From positions 1,782,001-1,846,000 of the forward strand of contig NZ_CP034179.1 of the NCBI RefSeq assembly GCF_003860345.1: DNA of 64,000 nt. The letters are read 5' to 3'. This stretch comes from Caenibius tardaugens NBRC 16725. Lineage in GTDB: Bacteria > Pseudomonadota > Alphaproteobacteria > Sphingomonadales > Sphingomonadaceae. Shown one piece after another: positions 27,900-37,344 of the stretch. A program made the translations under genes and the position numbers. The notes beneath the pieces are model-generated. The model saw nothing but the letters and a program-made list of their open reading frames with translations, was not told where the DNA came from and did no database searches. How positions within the stretch are numbered: the stretch's first letter is position 1; each line of letters opens with the position of its first letter.

Positions 27900-28829
27900 A
27901 TGAAAACGCTTGTTTGGGTCGAACACGACAACGCTTCGGTCAAGGACGCCACGCTGGCTGTTGTGACCGCCGCTTCGCAGCTTGGCGAAGTGCACCTCCT
28001 CGTCGCCGGTGAAGGCTGTGCGGCTGTTGCCGATCAGGCTGCCAAGATTGCTGGCGTTGCCAAGGTCCACCTGGCCGACAACGCGGCCTATGGCCACGCT
28101 CTGGCAGAAAACGTCGCGCCGCTGATCGTCGATCTGATGGGCAGCCACGACGCGTTCCTCGCCCCGGCCACCTCCAACGGCAAGAACATCGCACCGCGCG
28201 TCGCAGCCCTGCTCGACGTGATGCAGATTTCGGACATTCTCTCGGTCGAAGGCGAAAAGACCTTCACCCGTCCGATCTACGCCGGCAACGCGATTGCCAC
28301 GGTTGAAGCCAGCGATGCAAAGCTCGTCATCACGGTACGCGGCACCGCGTTCGCCAAGGCTGCTGCTGAAGGCGGTTCGGCTGCGGTTGAAGCCGTTGCT
28401 GGCCCGGCCGATGCCGGTCTGTCGAGCTACGTCGGTTCGGAAATCGCCAAGTCGGAACGTCCGGAACTGACCAGCGCCAAGATCATCGTTTCGGGTGGTC
28501 GCGCACTGAAGGATGCGGATACCTTCCAGCAGGTCATCTTCCCGCTGGCGGACAAGCTGGGCGCCGCTGTCGGCGCATCGCGCGCGGCGGTGGACGCGGG
28601 CTACGTCCCCAATGACTATCAGGTCGGACAGACCGGCAAGATCGTCGCTCCGGAAGTTTACATCGCAGTCGGCATTTCCGGCGCGATCCAGCACCTTGCA
28701 GGGATGAAGGATTCCAAGACCATCATCGCCATCAACAAGGACGAGGATGCACCGATCTTCCAGGTGGCCGATCTCGGCCTCGTGGCGGACCTGTTCAATG
28801 CCGTGCCGGAACTGACCAGCAAACTCTGA
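27900..28829 (+). CDS. etfA: Electron transfer flavoprotein, alpha subunit
   Basis: 309 residues. Carries FAD. The N-terminal domain opens [19 protein letters not shown]. The C-terminal FAD domain has [12 protein letters not shown] (about 200-211), [28 protein letters not shown] and [32 protein letters not shown] (about 258-289). These are diagnostic of EtfA. AAGGA precedes the ATG. It forms a two-gene unit with etfB, closed by a strong terminator. Confidence 0.97.
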   Translation: MKTLVWVEHDNASVKDATLAVVTAASQLGEVHLLVAGEGCAAVADQAAKIAGVAKVHLADNAAYGHALAENVAPLIVDLMGSHDAFLAPATSNGKNIAPRVAALLDVMQISDILSVEGEKTFTRPIYAGNAIATVEASDAKLVITVRGTAFAKAAAEGGSAAVEAVAGPADAGLSSYVGSEIAKSERPELTSAKIIVSGGRALKDADTFQQVIFPLADKLGAAVGASRAAVDAGYVPNDYQVGQTGKIVAPEVYIAVGISGAIQHLAGMKDSKTIIAINKDEDAPIFQVADLGLVADLFNAVPELTSKL

Positions 28830-28852
28830 CAACAGGCGCAAACGCACACAGA

Positions 28853-28886
28853 AACGCCCCCGCAGCTTCGGCTTCGGGGGCGTTTT
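28853..28886 (+). terminator. Terminator after etfA
   Basis: Stem CGCCCCCG/CGGGGGCG extended by AGC-TTCG-GCT (a stable UUCG tetraloop), followed by TTTT. Confidence 0.92.
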
Positions 28887-28964
28887 CGTATCGGCGATAC
28901 GTTTCTTGGGCTTGTCACCTCACCGCTTGTGCCTGACAATCACGCCACGCGGTGGAGATTGCCG

Positions 28965-30116
28965 ATGACACGCCGGTTGCTCGCTTCTGTTGCTTTGCCA
29001 TTTGCCCTGCTCGTTGTGACCTTGGGAGTTCCGCTCTCGCCCGCCACCGCGCAGGAACAAGGGACACTGATCACATCCGATCCGGTGGCCGATACCCCGC
29101 CGGGCATGCAAGCGTGGCGCATATCTTATTGGACCCGCGACGATACCCAGCGCCTGATCCCGGTGACCGGCATGGTCATCGCCCCAAGGGAGGCTGCCCC
29201 CCGTGCGAAGCGCCCTGTCATCGCCTGGGCGCATGGAACCTCAGGTGTCATGCCCCGCTGTGCCGTTTCGACCAATCCTCTCATCTTTTCCGTTACCCCG
29301 GCGCTGCCCGAGATGATCGCCGCCGGTTATGTGGTGGTCGCACCAGACTATCCCGGGCTCGGCAGCACCGGGCCGCACGGTTATCTGGCCGGGGAAGAAA
29401 CCGCCCGTTCCGTGCTGGACGCGGTGCGCGCGGCGCAGCAAATTCCTGGTGCCCACGCGGGCAGCCGTTTTGCCGTATGGGGTGAATCCCAAGGCGGCCA
29501 TGCCGCGCTGTGGACCGCCCGGGAAGCGCGCACCTATGCCCGCGATCTCACACTGGTCGGCACTGCCGCCGCGGCCCCGCCAACCGCTATCGCGGAGAAT
29601 TTCCGCCGGGCGAGCGAACCCAATGTCAAAGCCATGCTAACCGCTTACGTCGCCTACAGCTGGTCGCAAAAATATGGCGCGCCTCTCAACACCCTGTTTG
29701 GAAAGGTCAATCGCGGGATCGCCACACGACTCGCGCAGAACAATTGTATCGAGTTGGGCATGACACCCAAGTTGGGGACGGTGGTGGGCATCCTGTCCGT
29801 GCGCGGCTCCATAAAGGGCAAGGACATCGGCCGGATCGAACCCTGGGCTTCGCTGGCGCAGAAGAACAGCATTGATCCCGCCCTCGTTCCTTCCCCGGTA
29901 CTGATCGCACAAAGTGTGAAGGACCCTGTCATTGCACCGGCGGTAACCCGAAATTTCGCTGCCGGACTTTGCAAACACCGCAAGGCTGTCCGCTATGTCG
30001 CGCTACCCGGCGGCGATCATGCGCACAGCGCCCGGGACAGCGCCTCTGTGACATTGGCCTGGATCGCCGATCGTTTTGCCGGCCTTCGCGCGCCCGATGA
30101 TTGCCCGCGCCTCTGA
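28965..30116 (+). CDS. Secreted alpha/beta hydrolase of the secretory-lipase type
   Basis: 383 residues from the ATG at 28965 with GGAG about 8 bases upstream. Sec signal peptide (cleavage near ATA-QEQ, residue 29). The alpha/beta-hydrolase core has the oxyanion region IAWAHGTSGVMPRC, the VVVAPDYPGLGSTG strand and the nucleophile elbow WGESQGGHA (about 178-186), with an Asp and the His in LPGGDHAHSA near 353. This fits PF03583-type secretory lipases and related esterases. Single gene flanked by terminator and convergent DUF445 gene. Substrate unknown. Confidence 0.82.
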   Translation: MTRRLLASVALPFALLVVTLGVPLSPATAQEQGTLITSDPVADTPPGMQAWRISYWTRDDTQRLIPVTGMVIAPREAAPRAKRPVIAWAHGTSGVMPRCAVSTNPLIFSVTPALPEMIAAGYVVVAPDYPGLGSTGPHGYLAGEETARSVLDAVRAAQQIPGAHAGSRFAVWGESQGGHAALWTAREARTYARDLTLVGTAAAAPPTAIAENFRRASEPNVKAMLTAYVAYSWSQKYGAPLNTLFGKVNRGIATRLAQNNCIELGMTPKLGTVVGILSVRGSIKGKDIGRIEPWASLAQKNSIDPALVPSPVLIAQSVKDPVIAPAVTRNFAAGLCKHRKAVRYVALPGGDHAHSARDSASVTLAWIADRFAGLRAPDDCPRL

Positions 30117-30321
30117 TGGGGATCTCGCCGGTTTGGCAAGCGCAATAACCCCATGCATCGACGCGAACTGTTGCCATTCGCGCTGCCGCCCGCACGCGCA
30201 TGGTATCGCCACATGCACATCCGTCCCGCCCGTGCCTATGGCGATGGTCTCGTCATGTACGGGCAACGCACATCCTGCGTAAGCCGGGGCCAAGTGCAAA
30301 CGGCCCGCAGCACCAGCAGCG

Positions 30322-31590
30322 TCACAGCACGCTGTCGACAAAATGGATCGCAAGGCCGACCAGCCCGCCAACCATCGTACCATTGATACGAATGAATTGC
30401 AGATCGCGGCCCACGGCGGTTTCGATCCGCGCGGTCACCGTGCGGGCATCCCAGCGGCGCACCGTTTCCGACACCAGTTGCACGATCTGCCCGCCATATC
30501 GCGTGGCAACGCCAACCAGCGTGCGCCGCGCGAAACGGTTGATCAGCTGTTGCAGGCGCGCGTCATTTTCCAGCGCCTGACCCAGTTCCACCAGCATCGC
30601 GCCAAATTGCCCTGACAACGCCTGTTCCGGATCGTCCACCGCGCGCAACAGGGCCGCGCGGGCGCGTTCCCACAGGCCATCCAGCCAGTACCCCACGGAA
30701 GGATCGGCAAGCAGTTCCAGCTTCATCGCCTCGACCTTTTCGCGCAGGGCGGGATCGTGCTGCAGCGCGTCGGCCAATTCCTGCAACCCTTCTTCCACTT
30801 TGCGCCGCAAGGGATGGTGCGGCTGCACGGCCATTTCAGCCAGGAGCTTGTACATGCCATCCAGCACGGCATTGGCGATTTTGGAATCGAGGCCAGTCAG
30901 TTGCAGCAGGCGGTTGGCGCGCTGCGAAATCATCGTGCGAACCAGTTCCTCATTGGCTTCCAGGGTCCGGCCAAGCCAGCTTATCGCGCGGTCCATCACC
31001 GGCAGATGGCGCCCATCCGCAATCGCCGCGCCGATCATCTGGCCCATTAACGGGGCCACCTCGATCTTGTGAAGCTGGCCCCGCAGCCCTTCCTTGACCA
31101 TGCCGCCCAGCCGTTTCTGATCGAGCGAACGCAGAAGATCACCGAACAGGCCCGCCGCGCCATTGCGCAGACGCTGTTCGCCGGTGCGTTTTTCCGTCAG
31201 GAACCGGCCAGCGGCAGCGGCCAGATTCATGTTTCTGATCCGGCGGGCGACCACTTGCGGCGTCAGGAAATTCTCCCGCAGGAACACGGCCATGGTGTCT
31301 GCGATCCGGTCCTTGTTTTCCGGAATGATCGCGGTGTGCGGGATCGGCAGGCCCAAAGGCCGCCGGAACAATGCGGTGACCGCAAACCAGTCTGCCAGCC
31401 CGCCGACCATCGCCGCTTCGCTGAAGGCCAGCAGATAGCCCCAGGCGGGGTGCAGTGCCGCGTTATGGCGCGCCAGCAGGAACAGCCCCGCCATGAGGAT
31501 CAGCAGCCCCGTCGCAGTCATCCGCATCCGGCGCAGGCGTTGCTCTGCCGTGCGCGGAAATGTTCCTGAAGGGTCGCTGTCTGCCACCAC
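30322..31590 (-). CDS. DUF445 membrane protein
   Basis: 422 residues. N-terminal hydrophobic segments (about 24-70: GLLILMAGLFLLARH..., WGYLLAFSEAAMVGGLADWFAVTALF) with the signature DWFAVTALFRRPLGLPIPHTAIIPENKDRI (about 67-96), a long helical middle, and a C-terminal hydrophobic end (GTMVGGLVGLAIHFV). DUF445 (YjiN-like) proteins have no settled function. The start is GTG at 31590, which overlaps the TAG of the RND gene by one base, so it is translationally coupled to the efflux pump. Confidence 0.88.
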   Translation of the reverse strand: MVADSDPSGTFPRTAEQRLRRMRMTATGLLILMAGLFLLARHNAALHPAWGYLLAFSEAAMVGGLADWFAVTALFRRPLGLPIPHTAIIPENKDRIADTMAVFLRENFLTPQVVARRIRNMNLAAAAGRFLTEKRTGEQRLRNGAAGLFGDLLRSLDQKRLGGMVKEGLRGQLHKIEVAPLMGQMIGAAIADGRHLPVMDRAISWLGRTLEANEELVRTMISQRANRLLQLTGLDSKIANAVLDGMYKLLAEMAVQPHHPLRRKVEEGLQELADALQHDPALREKVEAMKLELLADPSVGYWLDGLWERARAALLRAVDDPEQALSGQFGAMLVELGQALENDARLQQLINRFARRTLVGVATRYGGQIVQLVSETVRRWDARTVTARIETAVGRDLQFIRINGTMVGGLVGLAIHFVDSVL

Positions 31591-34500
31591 TATTCCGCGG
31601 GGGCCGACGCGCCGGGATGATGTTCCCTGTCGTCACCGGGACGATAGGTGAGGAAGCGATTGCGCAGCCAGGGGCCAACACGCTTTTCAAAGCTGTCAGC
31701 CAGACTGAACCCGGCCGGCACGATAACCAGTGTCAGCACAGTGGACAGCAGCAGCCCGCCGATCACGGTTGTGCCCATCGGCGCACGCACCGAACCATCG
31801 CCCGACAGCGCGATGGCCGTCGGCACCATGCCCGCCGTCATCGCGACGGTGGTCATGACAATCGGCTGGGCGCGTTTGTGCCCGGCATCGATAATCGCCT
31901 CCAGCTTGGGCACGCCGCGTTCCATCTCCTCAATCGCGAAATCGATCAGCAGGATGGAGTTTTTCGCCACGATCCCCAGCAGCATAAGAATGCCGATATA
32001 GACCGCCATCGACATCGGCTGGCCGATCAGCACGATCGCCAGCAACCCGCCGAGTGGGGCAAGCAGAAGCGAGGTCATATTGACCAGTGGCGAAACGATG
32101 CGCTTGTACAACAGGACCAGCACGCCAAAGACCAGCAGGATTCCGCTGACCACAGCCGTGCCGAAATTCACCACCAGTTCCTGTTCCATCTTGGCATCGC
32201 CCACCGCTTCGGTGCTGATGCCATTGGGCAGATCCTTCATGATCGGCAGATTGGCGATCTGCTGATCAACCGGCCCCTTCACCGCGCCCGGCGCAAGATC
32301 GGCGCCAATGAATACGCGGCGTGCCTGATTGTAACGCTGAATCTGGGTCGGACCCGCACCGAAACGGATCGTGGCCAGCCGTTTCAGCGGCACCGATTCG
32401 CCGGTAACAGTCGGCACCGGGAGATTTTCGATTGTCGAGAGATCACGGCGTGACGATTTGGGCATGATCACCCGGATCGGCACCTGCCTGTCCGACAACG
32501 AGAATTTGGCCGCATCGCGATCGATCTCGCCCAGCGTGGCAATCCGTATGGCCTCGCTCAACGAACCGGTGGTAACCCCCAGTTGCGCGGCAAGATCGAA
32601 ATGCGGTTCGATAATCAGTTCGGGCCGCTGCAGATCGGCCGCAATCCGCGGCGCGACAGCATCGGGGATAGTGCGCATCTGATCCACCAGCTTCTGCGCC
32701 GTATCGTGCAACAGTTCGGGATCGGAACCGGTCAGCATGACCGTGATATCGCGCCCGGAACCGGCCCCCATCGATTGCGTGGCGAAGGCCACCCGCGCAT
32801 CGGGTACCTGCTGCAGTTGCGGGGCCAGTCGCCGTTCGAATTCAATACTGGTGCTGTCGCGATCTTCCCGCAGCGAAATGTAAATATTCGCGGCGCCTTC
32901 ACGGATGACGGCGACCGCCAGTTTCACTTCCTGCTGCGCCTTGAGCATGGCCACGACTTCATCGGCGACCGCCGTCGTCTGTTCCAGCGTGGTGCCCGGC
33001 ACCATCTCGATATTCACCTGGCTGGAATCGTTGTTCGAATTGGGCATGAACTGCGTGGGCAACGAGGTCAGCAGCGTGATCGTAAGCATCAGCGCACCGA
33101 TGCCAATACCCAGCATCCAGATCCGGTGATCCCGCAGGTAAGCCTTGAACCGCACCCACAGACTGCGCGAATGGCCCATGCGCGCACGATAGGCATCGGC
33201 GCCCGTCTTATCCAGCGACCAGCGCAGAACCTTCATATAAAGGTCCATCATCCGGCCTTCGCCGTGGCTGCCCACACCTTTGGCCTCAAGGAAATAGGCC
33301 GCGAACATCGGCGTGATCATACGCGCCACTGCAAGGCTGATCAGCACGGCGACCACGACTGTCAGACCGAAGTTCTTGAAGAACTGCCCCGATACGCCCG
33401 GCATCAGGCCGACAGGCAGGAACACCGCGACAATCGAGAACGTGGTCGCCACCACGGCAAGACCGATTTCATCCGCCGCATCGATCGATGCCTGATAGGC
33501 GGTTTTGCCCATGCGCATATGGCGCACGATATTCTCGATCTCCACAATCGCGTCATCGACCAGCACCCCGGCCACAAGGCTCAATGCCAGCAGCGAGAAG
33601 GTGTTCAGCGTGAACCCCATCAGGTCCATGAACCAGAAGGTCGGGATCGCGGACAAGGGGATCGCAACCGCGGCGATAATGGTCGCCCGCCAGTCCCGCA
33701 GGAAGAAGAAGACCACGATCACCGCCAGAATCGCTCCTTCCACCATGGCTTCCATGGAGGCGGCATACTGCCCCTTGGTATAATCGATCGTGGTGAACAG
33801 GGGCGTGATGCGAATACCGGGATTCTCGGCCTCGATCTGTTTGATCTTCTCGATGGCGCCATCATAGACCGTGACGTCCGATGCGCCTTTGGCACGCTTG
33901 ATCCCGAAGGTGACAACCTGCCGCCCGTTCAGCTTGGCGAGCGAGACCTGTTCGGAATAACCATCATAGACATTGGCCACGTCGCTGAGCTTGATCGTGC
34001 GGCCATTGCCCAGGCTGATGCGCGTATCGGCCAGCGCTCGCGCATCGGCGGCATTGCCCAGCACGCGCACCGACTGGCGCGCGCCCGCGATTTCCGCCTG
34101 ACCGCCCGATGCGTCAACGTTGACCTGGCGCAGCGCGCTGTTGATCTGGCCCGCCGTCACCCCCAGCGATTGCATGCGCGCCGGATCGACAACCACCCGG
34201 ATTTCACGATCCACGCCGCCGCCACGTTCGACTTCGGCCATGCCTTCGACCGACAGCAGGCGGCGCGAGATGGTGTCGTCAACGAACCAGCTGAGTTCCT
34301 CCATCGTCATATCGTCGGCGCTGACCGCCATATAGGCCAGCGGCCCGCCACCCGCCGTATCGACCTTGGTGACTTGCGGTTCGAGAATGCCGTCGGGCAA
34401 ATCGCCGCGGATCTGGTCAACCGCGTTCTTGACCTCGCTGACCGCGACATTGACGTCGGTGCCGATCGAAAAATACACCACTGTCAACGAAGAGCCTTCG

Positions 34501-34763
34501 CTCGCCGTGGATTCGATATAGTCCACACCGCTGATAGAGCGGACGGAGGATTCCACCTTCTCAGTGATCTGGGTGACGATTTCGGTCGGTGCCGCGCCCG
34601 GCTGCGCCACTGTGACAATCACCGCCGGAAAGTCGATATCCGGCGAATCGTTCACATCCATGCGCATGAACGAGACGAGGCCTGCCAGCAGCAGCCCCAC
34701 GAAAACGATGCAGGGTACGATCGGGTTCCGGATCGACCATGCAGAGATATTGCGCAAGCCCAT
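31590..34763 (-). CDS. RND-type efflux transporter, inner membrane pump
   Basis: 1057 residues, the full size of an AcrB/MexB-type (HAE1 or related) proton-driven pump. The N-terminal helix is followed by DSPDIDFPAVIVTVAQPGAAPTEI, the usual periplasmic porter start. The two membrane halves are visible, with the proton-relay GVLVDDAIVEIENI near 400 and FFLRDWRATIIAAVAIPLS. The C-terminal half has MLLGIVAKNSILLIDF and the repeated helices. It follows the adaptor gene by 10 bases. No outer-membrane TolC-like gene is adjacent. Substrate unknown. Confidence 0.95.
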   Translation of the reverse strand: MGLRNISAWSIRNPIVPCIVFVGLLLAGLVSFMRMDVNDSPDIDFPAVIVTVAQPGAAPTEIVTQITEKVESSVRSISGVDYIESTASEGSSLTVVYFSIGTDVNVAVSEVKNAVDQIRGDLPDGILEPQVTKVDTAGGGPLAYMAVSADDMTMEELSWFVDDTISRRLLSVEGMAEVERGGGVDREIRVVVDPARMQSLGVTAGQINSALRQVNVDASGGQAEIAGARQSVRVLGNAADARALADTRISLGNGRTIKLSDVANVYDGYSEQVSLAKLNGRQVVTFGIKRAKGASDVTVYDGAIEKIKQIEAENPGIRITPLFTTIDYTKGQYAASMEAMVEGAILAVIVVFFFLRDWRATIIAAVAIPLSAIPTFWFMDLMGFTLNTFSLLALSLVAGVLVDDAIVEIENIVRHMRMGKTAYQASIDAADEIGLAVVATTFSIVAVFLPVGLMPGVSGQFFKNFGLTVVVAVLISLAVARMITPMFAAYFLEAKGVGSHGEGRMMDLYMKVLRWSLDKTGADAYRARMGHSRSLWVRFKAYLRDHRIWMLGIGIGALMLTITLLTSLPTQFMPNSNNDSSQVNIEMVPGTTLEQTTAVADEVVAMLKAQQEVKLAVAVIREGAANIYISLREDRDSTSIEFERRLAPQLQQVPDARVAFATQSMGAGSGRDITVMLTGSDPELLHDTAQKLVDQMRTIPDAVAPRIAADLQRPELIIEPHFDLAAQLGVTTGSLSEAIRIATLGEIDRDAAKFSLSDRQVPIRVIMPKSSRRDLSTIENLPVPTVTGESVPLKRLATIRFGAGPTQIQRYNQARRVFIGADLAPGAVKGPVDQQIANLPIMKDLPNGISTEAVGDAKMEQELVVNFGTAVVSGILLVFGVLVLLYKRIVSPLVNMTSLLLAPLGGLLAIVLIGQPMSMAVYIGILMLLGIVAKNSILLIDFAIEEMERGVPKLEAIIDAGHKRAQPIVMTTVAMTAGMVPTAIALSGDGSVRAPMGTTVIGGLLLSTVLTLVIVPAGFSLADSFEKRVGPWLRNRFLTYRPGDDREHHPGASAPAE

Positions 34764-34773
34764 CGTCAGATGC

Positions 34774-35970
34774 TCATTTTGCCGGTTGCCTGATCAACGA
34801 TGGCTTGATCTTCTCGCCCAGCGAGAGGAACGCACCGGCGCGATAGACGATCTTTTCACGGCCAGTCAGACCTTCGACCACGGCAATGCCCTGCTTGGTC
34901 ACGATCCCAGTCCTGACCGCGCGGCGTTGCACCCGGTCCTCCTTGTCGACCACCATGACGAAACTGCCCTTGTCATCGTTCTGGATCGCCGATTCCGGCA
35001 GCAGGGGGGCGACGATCACACCGCTCTGGATCGTGGCCGAGGCAAACCCGCCCGGGCGCAGCGCCGGCGAATAGGACAGCGCGATCCGGGCCGTGCCCTG
35101 ACGGTTCTGTGCATCGATCACCGGGGAAACCTGCCAGATCTGGCCGGTGAAGCTTTCGGCCGATCCCACCGGGGTCACCGTAGCCGATCGCCCGACTGTC
35201 ATTTTTGCGAGATCTTCCTCGCTCAGCTTCGCCAGCAGTTCGAGTTCACCGCCCTTGGCAATGCTGAACAGCACCGTGGGGCCACCGGTGACGACTTGTC
35301 CCGGCTCCGCGCCACGCGTCAGCAGAAGCCCGGCTTCGGGCGCAACGATGTTGAGCCTGGCGGCACGGGCCTGCAATTCCCCATGCTGGGCCCGGGCGAC
35401 GTTGACGCGCGCCACGGCGGCATCGCGAGTTGCAGTCAACCGGTCGACATCCGCCTTGGAAATGAATCCGCGCGCCACCAGCTTGAGCGCGCGATCGAGA
35501 TTGGACTGGGCCAGCTGGGCATCGGCGCGCGCGACGGCGATCTGCGCCGATGCGCTTGCGATCTGCTGGTTCTGAACCGAGCGATCCATAACCGCGAGCA
35601 CCTGCCCACGATTGACCCATTGACCCGGTTCAACCGGAACGGACACGATCCGCCCGCCTTCCCCTTCCACACCAACGGGCAGTTCCCGCCGTGCAGCAAG
35701 GGTGCCGGTGGCTTCGATAATGCCGTTAATCGAGGTGGTGCCAGGCACCACAACCGATACGACAGGCAGGGTCGACGCCTCGTCAGACGTGCCGGTCCCA
35801 CGGCCACCGTGCAGAAGCAGTGCGGCAATCAGCAAGACGACAAGTACCAGGGCCGCGATGAAGATCAGACGACGGCGGGACGAGCCCGTATCGTCTTCGG
35901 GCACTGAGGCCCCCGCCGCGAGACGGACATCTTCAGCGGTTTCGGGTGTGACGGAAGATTCGTAGTTCAT
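34774..35970 (-). CDS. RND efflux periplasmic adaptor (membrane fusion protein)
   Basis: 398 residues from the ATG at 35970; an ATG at 35994 would add eight residues, and neither has a strong ribosome site. One membrane anchor (about 36-54, RLIFIAALVLVVLLIAALLL), then the lipoyl-like half-motifs (GVEGEGGRIVSVPVEPGQWVNRGQVLAVMD and NIVAPEAGLLLTRGAEPGQVV), a coiled-coil hairpin between them, and beta-barrel and membrane-proximal domains. It links the pump to an outer-membrane channel. First gene of a three-gene unit with the pump and DUF445. Confidence 0.93.
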   Translation of the reverse strand: MNYESSVTPETAEDVRLAAGASVPEDDTGSSRRRLIFIAALVLVVLLIAALLLHGGRGTGTSDEASTLPVVSVVVPGTTSINGIIEATGTLAARRELPVGVEGEGGRIVSVPVEPGQWVNRGQVLAVMDRSVQNQQIASASAQIAVARADAQLAQSNLDRALKLVARGFISKADVDRLTATRDAAVARVNVARAQHGELQARAARLNIVAPEAGLLLTRGAEPGQVVTGGPTVLFSIAKGGELELLAKLSEEDLAKMTVGRSATVTPVGSAESFTGQIWQVSPVIDAQNRQGTARIALSYSPALRPGGFASATIQSGVIVAPLLPESAIQNDDKGSFVMVVDKEDRVQRRAVRTGIVTKQGIAVVEGLTGREKIVYRAGAFLSLGEKIKPSLIRQPAK

Positions 35971-36108
35971 GGTTTCTGCCGTTGCCCAGCCCATCGGTTA
36001 CCCGCGACGCCATCGCCGCCAGTGCGGCACCTGTTCCGCGCGTGCCGCCATAAACCCCATGACCAACGCTGGCAATTGCGAGTCGGCTGTAAACGCCCGC
36101 GAAACGCA

Positions 36109-36146
36109 GAACGGGGCGGTTCCGCCAGCAGCGGACCGCCCCGTTC
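36109..36146 (-). terminator. Terminator after the GlsB/YeaQ gene
   Basis: Perfect 12-bp stem (36109-36120 with 36135-36146) plus an inner ccgc/gcgg stem. The T-tract on the minus strand is weak (TTCTGCGTTT). Confidence 0.65.
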
Positions 36147-36169
36147 TTGAGTAACGGTCGACGACGCGC

Positions 36170-36436
36170 TTAGCGCACGCGCCCCCGCTGTACCAAATTG
36201 GCGATCGCAAGGAGTATAACCGCGCCCACGAGCGCAATTACCAGACCCTGGATGGAAAATTCCTTCACGCTCCCCTGAATACCGAAAAGAGGGCCCGCAA
36301 GGGCATTACCGATCAGGGAACCGACACAACCGACAACAATGTTCCAGATGATGCCCATGGATGCATCCCGGTTCATCACCAAACTGGCAAGCCAACCAGC
36401 CACGCCACCGACAATCAACGCAATAATCCAGCCCAT
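36170..36436 (-). CDS. GlsB/YeaQ/YmgE family small membrane protein
   Basis: 88 residues. Three hydrophobic helices with glycine-rich turns: IIALIVGGVAGWLASLVM (about 4-21), IIWNIVVGCVGSLIGNALAGPLFG (about 29-52) and GLVIALVGAVILLAIANLV (about 64-82). This is the full transglycosylase-associated protein (PF04226) pattern. The family is stress-induced in many bacteria; no enzymatic role is shown. A good GGAGG-type site lies before the ATG (AGGAGGAC). Single gene with its own terminator. Confidence 0.92.
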   Translation of the reverse strand: MGWIIALIVGGVAGWLASLVMNRDASMGIIWNIVVGCVGSLIGNALAGPLFGIQGSVKEFSIQGLVIALVGAVILLAIANLVQRGRVR

Positions 36437-36576
36437 ATTCAGTCCTCCTCCTGTTCTCCGGCAAGGTGCCGGTTGATTTACGCTTTACTTGGATTTTCGT
36501 TCCATTGCATCTTAATAAGCGGCAGTCAGGATTTGGATACGCCCCCCGGATTGGACATCTTCTTTTCGCATTGCAC

Positions 36577-36603
36577 AAAAAAAGGGCCGGCATAACCGGC
36601 CCT
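36577..36603 (-). terminator. Terminator after sciP
   Basis: AGGGCCGG/CCGGCCCT stem with a 5-base loop, followed on the minus strand by seven T residues. Strong. Confidence 0.92.
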
Positions 36604-36626
36604 CCAAACGATCATGATGCAATAGC

Positions 36627-36926
36627 TCAATATTTGAGCTGGCGTTCATATAGATCGCGATAATGCTGAATCCGCGTGACCCGCAGTCCTTGCATACCTG
36701 AACGGTCTACAGCCCGCTGCCAGGACGCAAACTCCTCCAGCGTCAGGCCATAGCGCTCCAGCACTTCGTCAATTGTCAGCAGCCCGCCATTAACGGCAGC
36801 GACCACTTCCGCCTTGCGGCGAACCACCCAACGGCGTGTGTCAGCCGGAGGCAGGCTATCAAGCGTCAGCGGCTCCCCGAGAGGGCCGATAACCTGCGCC
36901 GGTCGAATTTTCTGATTTTCGATCAT
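36627..36926 (-). CDS. sciP: DUF1153 protein, CtrA inhibitor SciP
   Basis: 99 residues. DUF1153 proteins are the SciP regulators of alphaproteobacteria, which in Caulobacter bind CtrA target promoters and hold back CtrA-dependent transcription early in the cell cycle. The protein has VIGPLGEPLTLDSLPPADTRRWVVRRKAEVVAAVNGGLLTIDEV, matching the Caulobacter protein closely, and a helix-turn-helix (about 50-85) ending GLRVTRIQHYRDLYE. The start ATG overlaps the stop of the upstream 102-residue gene by 4 bases. Strong terminator downstream. Confidence 0.93.
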   Translation of the reverse strand: MIENQKIRPAQVIGPLGEPLTLDSLPPADTRRWVVRRKAEVVAAVNGGLLTIDEVLERYGLTLEEFASWQRAVDRSGMQGLRVTRIQHYRDLYERQLKY

Positions 36927-37231
36927 TCTGTTCCTCGATCGCCGGTCCTAGCAATGTCCCCGTGTTCAAACCCCTTGCGCGCATTCGGTTTTCGATTGCA
37001 TAAATCATCAAGGTTAACAGGTCGTTTACTTTTTAAACCAGGCTCCATACCGGCCCCCGTATGGCCCCAATCCCCATCGTCACGAAACATCCCGGCGCTG
37101 CGCAGCGAACGCGCGGCAGCGAACCGTGCGACCAGATCGCGCCACGACAGGGGATGCAAGGCATCCGACATTGGGGCCGCCGCGAAGCGGGTGGCCCTAT
37201 GCCATTGATCTGTTTTGACATCGTCGAACAT
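36923..37231 (-). CDS. Conserved-looking hypothetical protein coupled to sciP
   Basis: Up to 102 residues; a second start at 37171 (MSDALHPLSWRDLVARFAAA) is likely because the conserved-looking part begins there, and the first has no ribosome site. The segment SDALHPLSWRDLVARFAAARSLR resembles short sphingomonad proteins found beside sciP (recalled, not searched). The remainder is polar and probably disordered. The stop overlaps the sciP start in an ATGA arrangement, so the two are co-translated. Function unknown; a link to cell-cycle control is inferred only from position. Confidence 0.6.
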   Translation of the reverse strand: MFDDVKTDQWHRATRFAAAPMSDALHPLSWRDLVARFAAARSLRSAGMFRDDGDWGHTGAGMEPGLKSKRPVNLDDLCNRKPNARKGFEHGDIARTGDRGTE

Positions 37232-37344
37232 GACACGGGTATAACCCCACCATTGTCAAAATTGCGTAAATCAGCACGATAATTATCCTGTCACCGCTGA
37301 AGGCAGGCTTTGCCGTCGGCCTAACAGACGTGTATGGGCGCCGG

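Noticed and set aside
30117-30321. Possible small gene between the lipase-like and DUF445 genes
   Set aside because: Open frames here are low-complexity shadows with no ribosome site or recognisable content.
32583-34793. A 736-codon plus-strand frame opposite the RND pump
   Set aside because: Antisense shadow; the RND protein on the other strand is unmistakable.
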